Notes: generated from the sequence alone by a model not told the origin. A stretch of 64,000 nt of DNA from Flavobacterium sufflavum (GCF_004016525.1 NZ_SACJ01000003.1:62001-126000); one strand, 5' to 3'; shown: positions 9,242 to 19,776, counted from the stretch's first letter. Numbers and translations: made by a program.

Positions 9242-10942
9242 TTAATACCCCGTTCTTTGTTTATAAACACCACCCGAAGCATCAATTTCTATTTGTGGAA
9301 TTGGTAAATATTCATCTCTTCCTTCGGTGAATGAAGCTCCACCATAATAACTGCGTTTTGAACTTTCTTTTAACATATAATCGTTAATCCAAATTGGAGC
9401 GATTCCCCATCTTACAAGATCATAAAAATGATGTCCTTCATTATGTAATTCCAGTCTTCTTTCCATACGCAATGCTTTTGTTGCATATACTTTTGTAACT
9501 CCAGTTGTTGGATACAAACCAATAACATAATTTGCAGCATTTACAGCATTATTATTAAAACTATAAACGTATGGTGAGTTTTTTGCTCTTGTACGAATTT
9601 GATTGATAATGCTCATTCCTGTTCCTATATCATTTAATTCTATAGAAGCTTCTGCTTTCCATAACAATACATCACTAAATTTTATAATAGGCCAATCCAA
9701 AGCTCCTTTTGCCCAAGGAAATCCACCTGAAGATCTTAAGTCCGAATAAGGGTCAATTTGATTTTTCTTTCTTTCATACAAGCCATAAGTAGCGGGGTCT
9801 CTGCTCCAATTTACTTGTTGAGGCATTGCTTGCCATTTTTTCCAGGTAATACCCGGACGGCCTATTGAGTGATCTAATCTGGGATCAACCGGAGTACTGA
9901 TATCAGTTGCTGCTAAATCGGAATTATTGTAAGAATCAAGTAATGGTAATCCCGCATTATCTACTTTAAAGGCATTTACAATATTCTGGCTAGGTTTATC
10001 AAAATCATCTCCGTTTAAGTAAGGATGATTTGGATCATCAGAAGGAGAATCTGGAGAATTTACTAAATCACCAAAATTTACATTCCCAAATTCAGAACCA
10101 TCATTTATTGAATATTGAATAGCGAATACATTTTCTTGATTACCATAACCAGGCGAAGAATATAATTTTTCTAAATCGGCTACTAATCTATATGGTCCTG
10201 CAATAACTTTGTTTGCATTAATAATTACCTGATCCCATTTCTTTTGGAACAAATCTGCTTTTGCTAAAAACGCATAAGCAACTAATTTATTAACCCTTCC
10301 TAATTCAGGTTGGGTATCAGGCAATACTGCGATTGCATCCGTTAAATCTTTTTCAATTTTTCCCCATAAAAGAGCAGTATCGAATGAATTCTGAACGCTT
10401 GTAACTTTATCAATAGGAGTATTTTCATCAATGTAAGCGAACGACCCAAAGTTTTTCATCAATTCAAAATAGAAATGTGCTCTTAAAACTTTAAGTTCTG
10501 CAATTCGCAAATCTTTTTTCTCAAATCCTGAACTACTATTCAAAGCTATAATGGCACTATTGACTCTATTGATTGAAAAATAAAGTGCTCTCCACAGATT
10601 ATAGACATTCTCAGAAGAGGCAAATACTTGTTGGATTTCTAACCCATGCATTCCTCCACCTGGATTATCACCTACACCACCACCACCTTTGTACGCATCT
10701 CCACTTCTAATATCCGAGAAGCACCAGTTAGAAGGAGCATGATCAAAAGGCCAATTATCTCTAAATTCACCCGTATTATATCTATAATCTAAAGTACTAT
10801 AAGCACTTACAACCAATTGTTCTAAGTCTAAATTATTTTCAGATATTACGTTTTCAGGAGTTACAGTAAAAAAATCTTCCTGACAAGAACCAACACTTAA
10901 GGTGAGTCCTATTATTGCTATATAAAATTTTATTTTTCTCAT
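9242..10942 (-). CDS. SusD-like nutrient-binding outer-membrane lipoprotein
   Basis: About 566 residues from the ATG at 10942, which gives a proper lipoprotein signal ('LTLSVGSCQEDF'). The ATG at 11017 lies inside susC and is rejected. SusD/RagB features are the TPR-like helices ('LKVLRAHFYFELMKNFG'), the late 'IINQIRTRA' helix and the C-terminal 'LRMERRLELHNEGHHFYDL' block. SusD proteins lid the SusC channel and bind the oligosaccharide. The gene starts 4 bp after the susC stop, so they are translationally linked. The substrate is inferred as fructan from the GH32 and fructokinase neighbours. Confidence 0.95.
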   Translation of the reverse strand: MRKIKFYIAIIGLTLSVGSCQEDFFTVTPENVISENNLDLEQLVVSAYSTLDYRYNTGEFRDNWPFDHAPSNWCFSDIRSGDAYKGGGGVGDNPGGGMHGLEIQQVFASSENVYNLWRALYFSINRVNSAIIALNSSSGFEKKDLRIAELKVLRAHFYFELMKNFGSFAYIDENTPIDKVTSVQNSFDTALLWGKIEKDLTDAIAVLPDTQPELGRVNKLVAYAFLAKADLFQKKWDQVIINANKVIAGPYRLVADLEKLYSSPGYGNQENVFAIQYSINDGSEFGNVNFGDLVNSPDSPSDDPNHPYLNGDDFDKPSQNIVNAFKVDNAGLPLLDSYNNSDLAATDISTPVDPRLDHSIGRPGITWKKWQAMPQQVNWSRDPATYGLYERKKNQIDPYSDLRSSGGFPWAKGALDWPIIKFSDVLLWKAEASIELNDIGTGMSIINQIRTRAKNSPYVYSFNNNAVNAANYVIGLYPTTGVTKVYATKALRMERRLELHNEGHHFYDLVRWGIAPIWINDYMLKESSKRSYYGGASFTEGRDEYLPIPQIEIDASGGVYKQRTGY

Positions 10943-10946
10943 CTTT

Positions 10947-13900
10947 TTAAAATTGTAAATTGTATCCACAGCTGAATGTTTTAGTATGAGGATAAACGCC
11001 CATACCTGCGATACCAATACCGGTTCTACTTAAACCTGGTACTTCATAGTCAAAACCTGTAAAAGAGGTAATACTAAATAGATTCTCTGCCTGCACATAT
11101 AACTTAGCAGATGACAATCCGATTCTTTTAATTAAATCGCGATTAAAACTATATGAAAGATTTACACTTTTCATTCTGAAGAAAGAACCATCTTCTACAA
11201 AATAAGTCGAAGCACGTTTTTGATCATTTGTATCTGATGTGCTTAGAGCTGGTATTAGAGAGTTTGCATTTTCAGGTGTCCAAGCATCTAAAGTATTTTT
11301 ACCATGATTGAATCCGAAATAAGGGAAGTCAAGCATTTCTCTTTGAGCGTTATACATGTCTCCCCCTTGTTTTCCATCAAAAAACACATTTAAATCCCAT
11401 CGTTTGTAACTGGCCGAAAGATTAATTCCATAAGTAAAATCAGGATGTGGATTACCAATGATTGTTCTGTCATCCTGATTAACAACTCCATCACCATTCA
11501 AATCTCTATATCTAATATTACCTAATGCTTTTCCGGTTTGTTCAGCATGTACAGCTACTTCTTCGGGAGTTCTAAAAAGACCATCGGCTACATATCCAAA
11601 ATAAGAACCAATAGGATGACCAGCACCTGTGTAAGAAATTCCATTTAAAATAAAATTATCTGAATTATTTAATCTTGTAACCTTGTTTTTATATTTAGAG
11701 AAAGTCAAATTCACACCATAATTAAAATCATTTTGTGATTTCGAATTATATCCTAAAACAACATCAATCCCTCTATTAGTCATATCTCCAGCATTAAAAA
11801 ACAATGTTTTTCCTGCTTCACCTAAAACACTTGGCTGAACAATTTGAAGTAATAAATCGGAGGTTTTCTTTTCGTATAAATCAACTACAAAATTCACACG
11901 CTTTTTAAATAAATCCAGATCAAGTCCAATATTTGTTTGGTATGATTGCTCCCATTTTAATTCTGGATTTCCAACTTGATTTGCCGAAACTCCAGTACTT
12001 ATAGTACCGCTTCCACTTCCGTTTAGATCATAATTACTATTTTCTAATGCCATATTAAATATTGAATATTGTGCATATTCTAAAATATCAGCATTTCCAT
12101 TTCCACCCCATGATGCTCTTAATTTTAAATTATCAATTACATTAGAGTTTTCTAAAAACTTTTCATTACTTAAAGTCCAGCCAGCAGATGCAGTAGGAAA
12201 AATGGCATAACGATTATTTTTACCAAAACGGGAAGATCCGTCTCGACGAACACTTGCAGAAAAATAATATTTGCTTGAATAATCATAATTCACTTTGGCA
12301 AACATAGATTCTCTTCTGCTATCAGCTCCAATACCGTAAGCATCAAGTATGCTAGAATCAGCAATTTTATCATATTGATCAATGTTTTCAAAGTCTACGT
12401 TTGTTCCAAAAGGAACTTGTACACGATCAAATTTATTTTGCTGGTCTTTTTTATAAACCTCGTGTCCTCCAAAAACATTTAAATTATGATTCCCAAATTG
12501 GTGGGTATAAGTAATTAAATTTGTTATAATAAATGTGTCTGAATTATTTCTATTTCTTCTATATCTGGAAAATTCTTCACCTCCCAAAATGATTCTATTT
12601 CCCAGAATACTTCCGTTTTGATTAAATGATTCTGAATGTTCATCAAACTTAAATCTATTGATATCAAAATTTAATTTAGAATTAAAAGTTAGTCCATCAA
12701 CAATATTCAAATCAGCATAAATATTACCGAATGTTCTCCACGTTTTTTCGACATTGTTTCTATTAACATATAAAATAGCTAACGGATTCCATTTGTCTTG
12801 TAAACCACTTCCTGTAGGTCCTCCCCAAGTACCATCTTCAGCATAAACAGGAATCAATGGATTTTGTAAAAGTGCATCTTCCATAGAATTCCCTTTCACT
12901 TCCTGAAAATTAGTAACAGTTAAATTTTCTCCAATATTCAATTTGTCTTTAAAAAATTTAATACTTGAATTCAATCTAAGATTTGCTCTTTCATAGTAAG
13001 TATATTCCAATACTCCTTGATCTTTAGCGTATCCTAAACCTGTAAAAATTTTCCATTTTTGATTTGCAAAAGAATATCCAAAATCAGTGGTTGTAGAAAT
13101 TGAATTTCTTGATATAACATCAATCCAATCTGTATTTGACAATCTTAAATTTTGTTGATCATCTAAAAACTCAGGCAAAGAATTCCCAGGAGTATAAGCA
13201 AAATTTCCTGCTGCAACAGGCAAATTCCCCTGTGCTCTATACCTAACATCTAACCATTCCTGAGAATTTAAAACATTAAACTTATCACGAATTGTATTTA
13301 AGGATATACGACTATCTAAAGTTATTTTTTGTGTACCTGCTTTTGCTTGTTTAGTAGTTACAATAATAACTCCTTTAGCAGCTTCAGTTCCATAAATACC
13401 TGCCGAAGCAGCATCTTTTAACACTTGTATACTTTCAATATCATTTGGATTTAAACCAGCAGGTGAATTAGTTTGCACACCATCAATAACCCATAAAGGA
13501 CCTGTTCCTCCAAATACAGATGTTAAACCTCTAATTGATATTTGGGTATCATTACCACCTGGAACTCCTGAAGAAGTAAAACTTAATCCAGGAACTCTGG
13601 ATTGTAGTTTACTTATAACATTGGGTGTAGCAACCCGATCTAAATCGGCTACAGAAACAATAGAAACTGCCCCCGTTATATCTTTCTTTTTTTCTTTAGA
13701 ATAACCTGTCACGACTACCTCATCAAGATTATTTGAGGAAGCTTTTAATACAATATTATACGTTTTTTTAGATGAAACAATCACTTTAAAATCAGAATAG
13801 CCTATATAAGACACTATCAAAGTTTCTCCTTCTTTGGCCTTAATCTGAAACTTTCCATCGAAATCTGTTGTTGTACCTATGGACGATTCCTTTACAAGTA

Positions 13901-14045
13901 TACTTGCACCTGGTAAGGGCTGACCATCGGCCTCAGACAAAACAGTCCCATTTATTTGAGTCTGCTGCCCGAGAGCAACAAGCCCAAAGAAAAACAAACA
14001 CATTGTGACAATGTTTTTCTTGTTTTTAAAACAGTTAATTTTCAT
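10947..14045 (-). CDS. SusC/RagA-type TonB-dependent outer-membrane transporter
   Basis: 1032 residues. A signal peptide is followed by a carboxypeptidase-regulatory-like domain ('GTVLSEADGQPLPGASILV', about 30-110). The TonB-box region 'LDEVVVTGYS', the plug domain ('IRGLTSVFGG', 'VIDGVQTN', 'GVIIVTTK') and a long beta-barrel ending in an aromatic 'YNLQF' come next. It imports fructo-oligosaccharides using TonB energy and pairs with the SusD encoded 4 bp downstream. It lies 36 bp after the MFS gene in the same leftward operon. Confidence 0.96.
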   Translation of the reverse strand: MKINCFKNKKNIVTMCLFFFGLVALGQQTQINGTVLSEADGQPLPGASILVKESSIGTTTDFDGKFQIKAKEGETLIVSYIGYSDFKVIVSSKKTYNIVLKASSNNLDEVVVTGYSKEKKKDITGAVSIVSVADLDRVATPNVISKLQSRVPGLSFTSSGVPGGNDTQISIRGLTSVFGGTGPLWVIDGVQTNSPAGLNPNDIESIQVLKDAASAGIYGTEAAKGVIIVTTKQAKAGTQKITLDSRISLNTIRDKFNVLNSQEWLDVRYRAQGNLPVAAGNFAYTPGNSLPEFLDDQQNLRLSNTDWIDVISRNSISTTTDFGYSFANQKWKIFTGLGYAKDQGVLEYTYYERANLRLNSSIKFFKDKLNIGENLTVTNFQEVKGNSMEDALLQNPLIPVYAEDGTWGGPTGSGLQDKWNPLAILYVNRNNVEKTWRTFGNIYADLNIVDGLTFNSKLNFDINRFKFDEHSESFNQNGSILGNRIILGGEEFSRYRRNRNNSDTFIITNLITYTHQFGNHNLNVFGGHEVYKKDQQNKFDRVQVPFGTNVDFENIDQYDKIADSSILDAYGIGADSRRESMFAKVNYDYSSKYYFSASVRRDGSSRFGKNNRYAIFPTASAGWTLSNEKFLENSNVIDNLKLRASWGGNGNADILEYAQYSIFNMALENSNYDLNGSGSGTISTGVSANQVGNPELKWEQSYQTNIGLDLDLFKKRVNFVVDLYEKKTSDLLLQIVQPSVLGEAGKTLFFNAGDMTNRGIDVVLGYNSKSQNDFNYGVNLTFSKYKNKVTRLNNSDNFILNGISYTGAGHPIGSYFGYVADGLFRTPEEVAVHAEQTGKALGNIRYRDLNGDGVVNQDDRTIIGNPHPDFTYGINLSASYKRWDLNVFFDGKQGGDMYNAQREMLDFPYFGFNHGKNTLDAWTPENANSLIPALSTSDTNDQKRASTYFVEDGSFFRMKSVNLSYSFNRDLIKRIGLSSAKLYVQAENLFSITSFTGFDYEVPGLSRTGIGIAGMGVYPHTKTFSCGYNLQF

Positions 14046-14081
14046 ACATTTTTAGTTTATAGAGTTAGTTAGTTAATATTA

Positions 14082-15398
14082 TTATTTATTAAGATTAGCA
14101 TTCATGTTTTCTAAAGAAATACCTTTGGTTTCAGGCATCATAAACAATACAAAAGCTAGTTGAAAGACCATCATAATAGCAAAAAAGCTAAACACATTTC
14201 CAACCCCGAAATTTGAAAAAAGGATTGGAACCATAGATGGAATTATTGCTGCCAGCACCCAATGAACCGAACTTCCAAAAGACTGTCCTGATGCTCTTAA
14301 ATGGTTTGGAAAAATTTCGGATATAAAAACCCATATTACGGCTCCCTGTCCTATAGCATGAGAGGCTATAAAAACGAATAGAAACATTGGGACTGCCATT
14401 CCTGTCCAACTTAAATAAAATGAAACGGCTACCATTGTTAAAGAGAAAATGTAACCTAATGACCCAAAAATCATCAATTTGCGTCTTCCTAATCGGTCTA
14501 TTAAATAAACACCGATTAGCGTGAATATTAAATTAATGAAGCCGATACCGATACTGCTCAAAAGTGCTGTTTTAGCTCCTAAACCAGCTTCTCCAAAAAT
14601 CCTTGGAGCATAATATAAGAAAGCATTGATACCCGATAATTGATTGAATGCTGCAATTAAAAAAACTAAGATTAAAGGAAAACGATATTTCTTCATAAAG
14701 ATATTTTCATCTGAAGAATTATTTTTATTGTCTTCATGCACATTGTCAATTACACTTTGAACATCTTCTTTACTATTTATCTTATCCAAAATTACCCTTG
14801 CTTCATTCGTTCTGGATTGTGTTAGCAACCATCTTGGACTTTCAGGTATATAAAAAGCCAATAGGGTATAAACTATTGATGGGAAAACCTGAATTCCAAG
14901 CATCCATCTCCATGCGTTTTCACCAATATCACTCAAAAGATAATTCGATAAAAAAGCACTAAGTATACCAAACACGATATTAAATTGGTAAAGACCTACT
15001 AATCGTCCTCTATCTTTTGCAGGTGCAATTTCAGATATATAAGCAGGTGCAGCAATAGTTGATGCTCCAATACCCAGACCACCAATGAATCTGAAAAAAG
15101 CAAATACCCATGGTCCATTTGCTAAAGAAGACCCTAAAGCTGATATTGAAAACAAAACCCCAATTATTAATAATGTTGATTTTCTTCCTATTTTATTAGT
15201 TGGAATTCCTCCAAATATGGCTCCTATAACAGTACCCCATAATGCCATTGCCATAACTACCGAACCGTGAAAGAAATCACTGGAATCCCATAATATTTGA
15301 AGTGCTTTATCTGCACCAGAAATTACTACGGTATCAAAACCAAACAGGAATCCTGCGAATGACGCAACGATTGACCAACTCATTATTTTTTTATTCAT
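14082..15398 (-). CDS. MFS sugar porter, probable fructose importer
   Basis: 438 residues with about 12 membrane helices and sugar-porter signatures: 'GRKSTLLIIG' in loop 2-3, 'RFIGGLGIGAST', 'PAYISEIAP', 'PESPRWLL' after helix 6, 'DRLGRRKLM' in loop 8-9 and 'PETKG' near the end. It would carry the monosaccharide released in the periplasm across the inner membrane to the PfkB kinase. It is the first gene of the operon that runs through susC-susD to the last GH32 gene. A TTG-N16-TAACTTTG promoter-like pair precedes it. Fructose as substrate is inferred from context. Confidence 0.92.
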   Translation of the reverse strand: MNKKIMSWSIVASFAGFLFGFDTVVISGADKALQILWDSSDFFHGSVVMAMALWGTVIGAIFGGIPTNKIGRKSTLLIIGVLFSISALGSSLANGPWVFAFFRFIGGLGIGASTIAAPAYISEIAPAKDRGRLVGLYQFNIVFGILSAFLSNYLLSDIGENAWRWMLGIQVFPSIVYTLLAFYIPESPRWLLTQSRTNEARVILDKINSKEDVQSVIDNVHEDNKNNSSDENIFMKKYRFPLILVFLIAAFNQLSGINAFLYYAPRIFGEAGLGAKTALLSSIGIGFINLIFTLIGVYLIDRLGRRKLMIFGSLGYIFSLTMVAVSFYLSWTGMAVPMFLFVFIASHAIGQGAVIWVFISEIFPNHLRASGQSFGSSVHWVLAAIIPSMVPILFSNFGVGNVFSFFAIMMVFQLAFVLFMMPETKGISLENMNANLNK

Positions 15399-15422
15399 AA
15401 CCTATAATTTTTTATTTCTATC

Positions 15423-15449
15423 CAAAGTTAGATTCAAGTTAAAATTCAA
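15423..15449 (-). promoter_or_regulatory. Candidate promoter of the MFS-susCD operon
   Basis: Read leftwards, a TTG at 15449-15447 and a TAACTTTG at 15430-15423 are 16 bases apart. This is close to the Bacteroidota -33/-7 consensus (TTTG and TAnnTTTG). The box ends 25 bp before the MFS start codon. Confidence 0.45.
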
Positions 15450-15456
15450 TCATTCT

Positions 15457-15468
15457 GTATTGTTACAT
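15457..15468 (-). promoter_or_regulatory. Candidate HTCS operator, copy 1
   Basis: The 12-mer gtattgttacat (plus strand) is identical to 19828-19839. It lies just upstream of the candidate promoter of the MFS-susCD operon, 59-70 bp from the start codon. A second related half-site, tagttaca, follows at 15480-15487. The location suits binding by the AraC-type domain of the HTCS. Confidence 0.4.
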
Positions 15469-15700
15469 ATACATACAAATTAGTTACACCTCCAAAAAAA
15501 CACCTGAATTACAGATGATTAACTTTTGTTTTTAGAGAAAAAGTTTAAAATTGTAACCTATAATTACAGTTTTTTGACTTGAACTTTTATATAAAAAAAT
15601 GAATCGTTTAATTTAATTGCAGAGAAATTGCAGAAAGTGTTTTTTAACTAATAATTTATTTGACTGATTCAAATTCTACTGAATAGATTTGGATAAAATT

Positions 15701-17239
15701 TTAATATTTTGATATTGTAATTGCCTTCATTTTAGACAATGAATCATCAGTTGAACTGAAATGAATTTTAGTATTAAAATCTTTAGGGAATATTACATTC
15801 GTAAAGACATATCTGCCATCATTTATAAAAACTTCAACAGAATTTTTATCTAAAAACAATCGAACATTAATAGATTTATCCGCATTATTTGAAAGTGTAA
15901 TTTTTTGAGTGGATTGAAATTCATCTTTTAGGTTGTTGTCTACTCTTTTTACAACAAATTCATTAGTGCTTTTATTAAAAGTTAATTGGAATATACTTTT
16001 GTCATTATTTAGTATTTCAAATTCTAAATGACCGCTTATTTTACTAGGTTCAAATTCATAAGCCATTTCAAATGTCAACTCTTTTAAATCTGTTTCTTCA
16101 ATTTTTTGATTGATTCTGGCTAAAGTTTCACCTTTAAGTTTAGTTTTTGATTTAATATAATTTTCAACTGATTGAACAGCTTCTTGCCTGATAATATACT
16201 TTCCCTGTTCTTTATCTAAGATTAATTTTCTTGGTAAAGACATAGAACCTCTCCAGCCATTCGTTGGAATATCATTAGCATATTGCCAATTATTCATCCA
16301 GCCTAACCATGTTTTAGTTCCCTTTTTATCTGGTGCTCCATTCCATGTTACGGCAGCATAGAAATCTTTTCCATAATCGATATAGTTCACCTCATTACTT
16401 TTTTCTGAAGCGGATTGATCAGCTACGAAATTTTTCCCATCAAATTCTCCAATGAAATATTGCAATCCGGATCCACCAGCAATACTGCCGCTTCCTAAAT
16501 TAACTCCTAAAACCCATTTTGTTTTTCCTTTATATTTCAATGTAAATAAATCTGGACATTCCCACACTCCGGTAATTACTCCTTTAGGTCCAAATTCACT
16601 CATTAAATTCCAGTCTTTTAAATTTTTAGAACTGTAAAATTGTATTTTATGTTCAGTGGATAAAGCAAGAGTCATAATCCATTTTTGTTCCGGCTCATAC
16701 CAAAAAACTTTTGGATCTCTAAACTCTTTACTATCGATATTCAAAACTGGATTCCCTTTATATTTCGTAAAAGTTCTTCCCTTATCATTACTATAGGCAA
16801 TACTTTGATGTTGAAATCCTGTTTTAGCATCATAACTTGTATAAATTGCCACAATGGCTGGTTTTGATCCAGATCCAAAACCGCTGGAGTTATTCCAATC
16901 CACTACTGCTGAACCTGAAAAAATCATCACTCCATTTTCTTCTTCAAGAGCTACTGGCAAATGATTCCATTTTATTAAATCAGTACTTACTGCATGTCCC
17001 CAACTCATGTGTCCCCATTTAGTGCCATAAGGATTGTATTGATAAAACAAATGGTATTCTCCATCATAATAAAACATTCCATTAGGATCATTGACCCAAT
17101 TTTTTTCCGGGGTGAAATGTAATTTTGGTCTAAACTCTTCCTTTATCTCATCAGTCTGAGATTGTAGGCTATTGCATAGCAAGAAAGCTATAAGCATCAT
17201 CATTAATTCAATCTTGAATATTTTTTTAAATTCTTCCAT
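15701..17239 (-). CDS. GH32 exo-fructanase (levanase/inulinase/sucrase type), canonical active site
   Basis: 512 residues with an N-terminal signal sequence (hydrophobic 13-25) and all three GH32 catalytic motifs: 'WVNDPNG' (nucleophile Asp51), 'FRDP' (Asp175) and 'WECPDLF' (acid/base Glu227). 'FSGSAVVD' and the C-terminal beta-sandwich ('SVEVFINDG') are also present. It releases fructose from fructans or sucrose, probably in the periplasm because no lipobox or T9SS tail is present. It starts 2 bp after the stop of the larger GH32 lipoprotein and is surely co-transcribed. It is the most clearly catalytic of the three GH32 proteins here. Linkage preference (beta-2,1 or beta-2,6) cannot be read from the sequence. 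Confidence 0.94.
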   Translation of the reverse strand: MEEFKKIFKIELMMMLIAFLLCNSLQSQTDEIKEEFRPKLHFTPEKNWVNDPNGMFYYDGEYHLFYQYNPYGTKWGHMSWGHAVSTDLIKWNHLPVALEEENGVMIFSGSAVVDWNNSSGFGSGSKPAIVAIYTSYDAKTGFQHQSIAYSNDKGRTFTKYKGNPVLNIDSKEFRDPKVFWYEPEQKWIMTLALSTEHKIQFYSSKNLKDWNLMSEFGPKGVITGVWECPDLFTLKYKGKTKWVLGVNLGSGSIAGGSGLQYFIGEFDGKNFVADQSASEKSNEVNYIDYGKDFYAAVTWNGAPDKKGTKTWLGWMNNWQYANDIPTNGWRGSMSLPRKLILDKEQGKYIIRQEAVQSVENYIKSKTKLKGETLARINQKIEETDLKELTFEMAYEFEPSKISGHLEFEILNNDKSIFQLTFNKSTNEFVVKRVDNNLKDEFQSTQKITLSNNADKSINVRLFLDKNSVEVFINDGRYVFTNVIFPKDFNTKIHFSSTDDSLSKMKAITISKY

Positions 17240-17241
17240 AT

Positions 17242-19776
17242 CTATTTTACAATTATTTTAGCATCAAACAAATCATTCCCTACAAAGCCTTTTATTATAT
17301 AAACCCCTTCTCTTGCTTTCATACCATTATCCATATAACCATTCCAGTTAACTACAGTATTTTCACTGTCTATTAGTTTTTCAATTTTTTTTACCGGAAA
17401 TCCATTAATATCAAAAACATAAGCAGCAACCGCGGTAGTTTTCTCTATGTTATAAAATTTGAAATTAAAATTTTCAGTAGAAGGATTTGGATAAACAACA
17501 GGATGGATTGTATCCTCTTTTAATTCAACATTTTTAGAAACAGATGCAGTACCACCGCCTTGAATATTATAAATTTTTAAGTCTGTAGCAGTAGCGGTTC
17601 CTCCTTGAGCATACAAATCAATTTGATTGCTTCCGGCTGAAGGAAAAGAACGGGTTGCAAAAGCCAATTCCTCGTTAACAAAGACTTCGATGACAGAAGC
17701 ATCTACAAAAATTCTCCATCTAATATCTCCTGCTGGCAACACATAATTTGAAGATTGATTTGAAGTTGGCACATCTGGTAAAATGGAAGATTTACTTCTA
17801 TCTACTACAAAGGTTTTTGTAGTGAAATCATAATAAATTAGCGTTTGTTCCCCAATAGCTAAGTTTTTGTTTAATGAAAAACCCACTCTAGTCGCAGTAC
17901 CAGGATTAACCGTAGCAACAATTTCATACTGGGTACCACTCGCTCCATTTAAAACATTTGAACTATTTTGATCAAAAGAAACATTGGTGAAGTTTTTTGA
18001 AGTACCTCTAAGGTTTAATAAATTAGGATGAGGTACTTGCTTAATTTTGTTATTAACCAATGTCCAAACTCGAGGCAAACTAAAAACATGCGCCCAACCC
18101 TGCTGTTTGTGTTTAGCAGAATTTACTCCATCGGGAACAATTCCAATTGCAGTTAAATTTCCATTAGCATCAGGATGTATTGATGGAGACAAAAGGTGAT
18201 TAATAACCTCTAAACGTTCAGGAACAACATTATCTCTAATAAATTTTGACCCATCAAAACTACCTGTCCAATACAATGCATTTGCATTTGGTAATTTATT
18301 AATCAAAACAATTGACTTAGCACCAAAATTATAATAGATAGGCATTTCCCAAAAATCACCTGTTCCATCTGCCGAAGGATTTCCTTCTAACATGGTACCC
18401 TGTTGACTCCATTGCTTAAAATCAGTCGATATAGACTTATATAAAAACAATCCTCCTCTTGCTGTTCCGGTTCTCAATCCTGTACCAACCATCATGTACC
18501 AATCTGAATTGTGTTGAAATACAAATGGATCTCTAAAATCGGCATTAGCTATATTTGAAGGCACATTGGCAATAATTGGAGCACCATTTTTTATCCAGGA
18601 ATCATAAGGAGCAGAAGAAGTAGCTAATCCAATCCCTGCTTTGGCTTTATTTACACCAGTATAAAAAATATAAGGTTGCCCGTCTCTAATTACCGCATGA
18701 CCAGACCAAATACCTACTTCATCAAATCCTGGCTGTGGCCACAACACCTGTGTTTTTTCTTCCCAGCTTACTAAATCACTACTCACATAATGTCCCCAAT
18801 TGATATGTTCTAAGTAAGGACCATTGTAATTTCTTTGACTGAATAAATGGTATTTATTATCAATATATAACAGTCCGTGAGATTCATTTGTCCAAGCAGA
18901 CGAAGGAAGTAAATGATATTTAGGTCTGTGAATATCTTCTGCAAATCTAGTTTCAATCGGAATTTTAAGATTGGGGATTGCAGGACTTACTTTATTATAT
19001 TGAGTTAGAATTTCTGCATCAGTTAAATCTTTACCCCATAAAGAAACTTGGTCAATAGCACCTGTTAAGCCATTAGTATCAAAACCTGCAATAGTTTTAA
19101 TTTTTGATTCTTTTCCTATATAGATAGTTGCATTATTATCCCAGACAATATTCCCTGATGTAAAAGCAATGGCTTTAACTTTAACACCATTTAAATACAA
19201 CGAAGCTAAACCTGACAGCCCATTTATATTTAAAGAAACCAAACTCCACTTTTTAAGTTCAATTTGTTGGTCGGAAACAATATTAACTATTGCTGTACCC
19301 ACTTTAAATTGCCCAATTATTCTACCATATTGATCTATCCCTAAAGCAACACCAGCATTAGTAGTGGTATTTACATTTGAAAACAACGAAGCGTTTGTAT
19401 TTTCAGACAATTGATCTAAATCCTTTCTTTGTACAGGAAAAGCCGAGGGAGCAACCCAAGCAGTCACACAAACTTTATTGGTTGGATAACTAACATTTAA
19501 TTTCCCAGTTGCCCACCCATAAAAGCCATTAACTCTCAACGCTTTGCCTTCAACACCAGTAATACGCTCAGCTGAACCTGATGGTCCATTTATACTAAAA
19601 GTAGCATTGGTTTTTGTTTCGTTAATTGTTTGACCAGATGACTCATTAAACTTAAAAGATATAAGTTCAGCGGTTTCATTTGTTGTTGGTGGCGGTGTAG
19701 TATCGTCTGCGTGTTTTTTCGAACCACATCCTAAAACCAACAAGGATAACAGAATAATAGTAGTATACTTTTTCAT
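17242..19776 (-). CDS. LamG-GH32 surface protein with lipobox and T9SS type A tail
   Basis: 844 residues. There is a lipoprotein signal ('LLVLGCGSK', Cys17), a Thr/Pro linker, a LamG-like domain (about 38-260), a GH32 module (about 283-740) and a C-terminal T9SS type A sorting domain (about 755-844: 'VYPNPSTENF', 'FDINGFPVKK', 'GVYIIKG'). The nucleophile motif reads 'WTNESHG' (Glu298 in place of Asp). 'FRDP' (Asp416) and 'WEMP' (Glu477) are kept, as in the protein at 3140-5323. Carrying both a lipobox and a T9SS tail is unusual. It should act at or outside the outer membrane as first attack or capture of fructan. It is first in a two-gene unit with the canonical GH32. Confidence 0.87.
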   Translation of the reverse strand: MKKYTTIILLSLLVLGCGSKKHADDTTPPPTTNETAELISFKFNESSGQTINETKTNATFSINGPSGSAERITGVEGKALRVNGFYGWATGKLNVSYPTNKVCVTAWVAPSAFPVQRKDLDQLSENTNASLFSNVNTTTNAGVALGIDQYGRIIGQFKVGTAIVNIVSDQQIELKKWSLVSLNINGLSGLASLYLNGVKVKAIAFTSGNIVWDNNATIYIGKESKIKTIAGFDTNGLTGAIDQVSLWGKDLTDAEILTQYNKVSPAIPNLKIPIETRFAEDIHRPKYHLLPSSAWTNESHGLLYIDNKYHLFSQRNYNGPYLEHINWGHYVSSDLVSWEEKTQVLWPQPGFDEVGIWSGHAVIRDGQPYIFYTGVNKAKAGIGLATSSAPYDSWIKNGAPIIANVPSNIANADFRDPFVFQHNSDWYMMVGTGLRTGTARGGLFLYKSISTDFKQWSQQGTMLEGNPSADGTGDFWEMPIYYNFGAKSIVLINKLPNANALYWTGSFDGSKFIRDNVVPERLEVINHLLSPSIHPDANGNLTAIGIVPDGVNSAKHKQQGWAHVFSLPRVWTLVNNKIKQVPHPNLLNLRGTSKNFTNVSFDQNSSNVLNGASGTQYEIVATVNPGTATRVGFSLNKNLAIGEQTLIYYDFTTKTFVVDRSKSSILPDVPTSNQSSNYVLPAGDIRWRIFVDASVIEVFVNEELAFATRSFPSAGSNQIDLYAQGGTATATDLKIYNIQGGGTASVSKNVELKEDTIHPVVYPNPSTENFNFKFYNIEKTTAVAAYVFDINGFPVKKIEKLIDSENTVVNWNGYMDNGMKAREGVYIIKGFVGNDLFDAKIIVK

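Larger units (their letters stand above)
15399..15700. other. Intergenic region between the two fructan transcription units
   Basis: About 300 bp without a gene. It holds the candidate promoter and operator of the MFS-susCD operon near its left end. No clear terminator for the upstream GH32 pair was seen, so some read-through is possible. Confidence 0.5.
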
